A stretch of DNA of 64,000 nucleotides from Cyanobium usitatum str. Tous (lineage in GTDB: Bacteria > Cyanobacteriota > Cyanobacteriia > PCC-6307 > Cyanobiaceae): positions 1 through 64,000 of the forward strand of contig NZ_PXXO01000011.1 of assembly GCF_003011885.1 (NCBI RefSeq), written 5' to 3'. The translations under genes and the position numbers were made by a program. The stretch's first letter is position 1. Every line of letters begins with the position of its first letter. The notes below the pieces were generated by a model, which searched no databases, was not told the origin of the DNA, and was given only the letters and a program-made list of their open reading frames with translations. Below are positions 63,806-64,000 of the stretch, piece by piece.

Positions 63806-64000
63806 ATGAACCCCCTCAAGGCTCTTCGCGGTCAACTGGCGAAGTTGCAACGCCTGGCCCAGCCCTATTTCCTGCCAGTAGACGACACCAAGAGCTGGCA
63901 GTTTCTCCTGCTGGTGGTGGCATTGCTTGCGGTGGTCGTAGGTAGCACCTTGTTGCTGCTCACTGGGGTTTTGGCCCTGACCGGTGCCGTGATTCCCGAA
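63806..64000 (+). CDS. SbmA/BacA-like ABC transporter, 5' part only
   Basis: Sixty-five residues are visible before the window ends. AQPYFLPVDDTKSWQFLLLVVA leads into a first membrane helix with VVGSTLLLLTGVLALTGA. The layout resembles the N-terminus of cyanobacterial SbmA/BacA (YddA) type permease-ATPases. The ATPase half would be outside the window, so the assignment is tentative. Confidence 0.55.
   Translation, partial: MNPLKALRGQLAKLQRLAQPYFLPVDDTKSWQFLLLVVALLAVVVGSTLLLLTGVLALTGAVIPE

Overview
The window comes from a high-GC unicellular cyanobacterium of the Synechococcus/Cyanobium (picocyanobacterial) type. The evidence is a phycobilisome rod-core linker (cpcG), a CpcS/CpeS-type bilin lyase, a sufR / ftrC-sufBCDS cluster, ferredoxin-thioredoxin reductase, and several cyanobacterial families (DUF2973, DUF1400, DUF3747). 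At least seven HIP1 octamers (GCGATCGC), a cyanobacterial hallmark, are also present. The placement is inferred from gene content, not from a marker phylogeny. Most of the window is ordinary, densely packed chromosome with many 1-14 bp gene overlaps. I see no rRNA, tRNA, CRISPR array, transposase or phage gene.

Layout. 1-1.5 kb: terminators, a YihY/BrkB membrane protein and a zinc-ribbon membrane protein. 1.5-6.6 kb: a minus-strand run with hrpB, a small overlapping membrane ORF, xseA, xseB and a DUF2834 protein. 6.7-9 kb: DUF2973 protein, HtrA-type protease and small proteins. 9-16.9 kb: ABC-F ATPase, Nif11-like protein, a ribbon-helix-helix-like protein, anmK, 1-Cys peroxiredoxin, hflX and NDH-2. 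17-22.8 kb: cysH-coaX, bcp, Sfp-type PPTase, a secreted DUF1400 protein and a RarA fusion. 22.9-28.9 kb: an RND efflux operon with two tandem lipoprotein adaptors. 29-35.4 kb: a K+ channel, GAP-family protein, pgm, small secreted proteins and a flavin monooxygenase.

The most distinctive block is 35.7-43.1 kb. It is visibly more AT-rich than its flanks. It holds a four-gene operon whose genes overlap by exactly 4 nt: GH130 phosphorylase, GT4 glycosyltransferase fused to an alpha/alpha-toroid domain, Gfo/Idh/MocA oxidoreductase, and a second GH130. Downstream lies an intergenic region full of inverted repeats and then a PAS-GGDEF diguanylate cyclase gene broken by one extra base in a 6-nt homopolymer. 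I read this as an accessory system for making and phosphorolytically recycling a mannoside-like glycan or solute, possibly linked to c-di-GMP; the link is inference.

43.4-48.2 kb: PLD-family lipoprotein, DUF4912 protein, cpcG with a terminator, and a CpcS-like lyase with a long N-terminal extension that overlaps the end of sufR. 48.2-54.2 kb: sufR diverges from ftrC-sufB-sufC-sufD-sufS, with a perfect inverted repeat in the intergenic region that is a good candidate SufR operator. 54.2-64 kb: DUF1543 protein, mtnA with a class II aldolase (a likely methylthioribose salvage shunt), an S9 peptidase with a GltS-like transporter, def, DUF3747 protein, rpsU, comM/yifB, a HIT protein, and the start of an SbmA/BacA-like transporter cut by the window end.

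Four genes too short for a standard ORF scan were read directly: 3392-3568 (-), 7015-7146 (-), 8773-8952 (-) and rpsU 61605-61775 (+).
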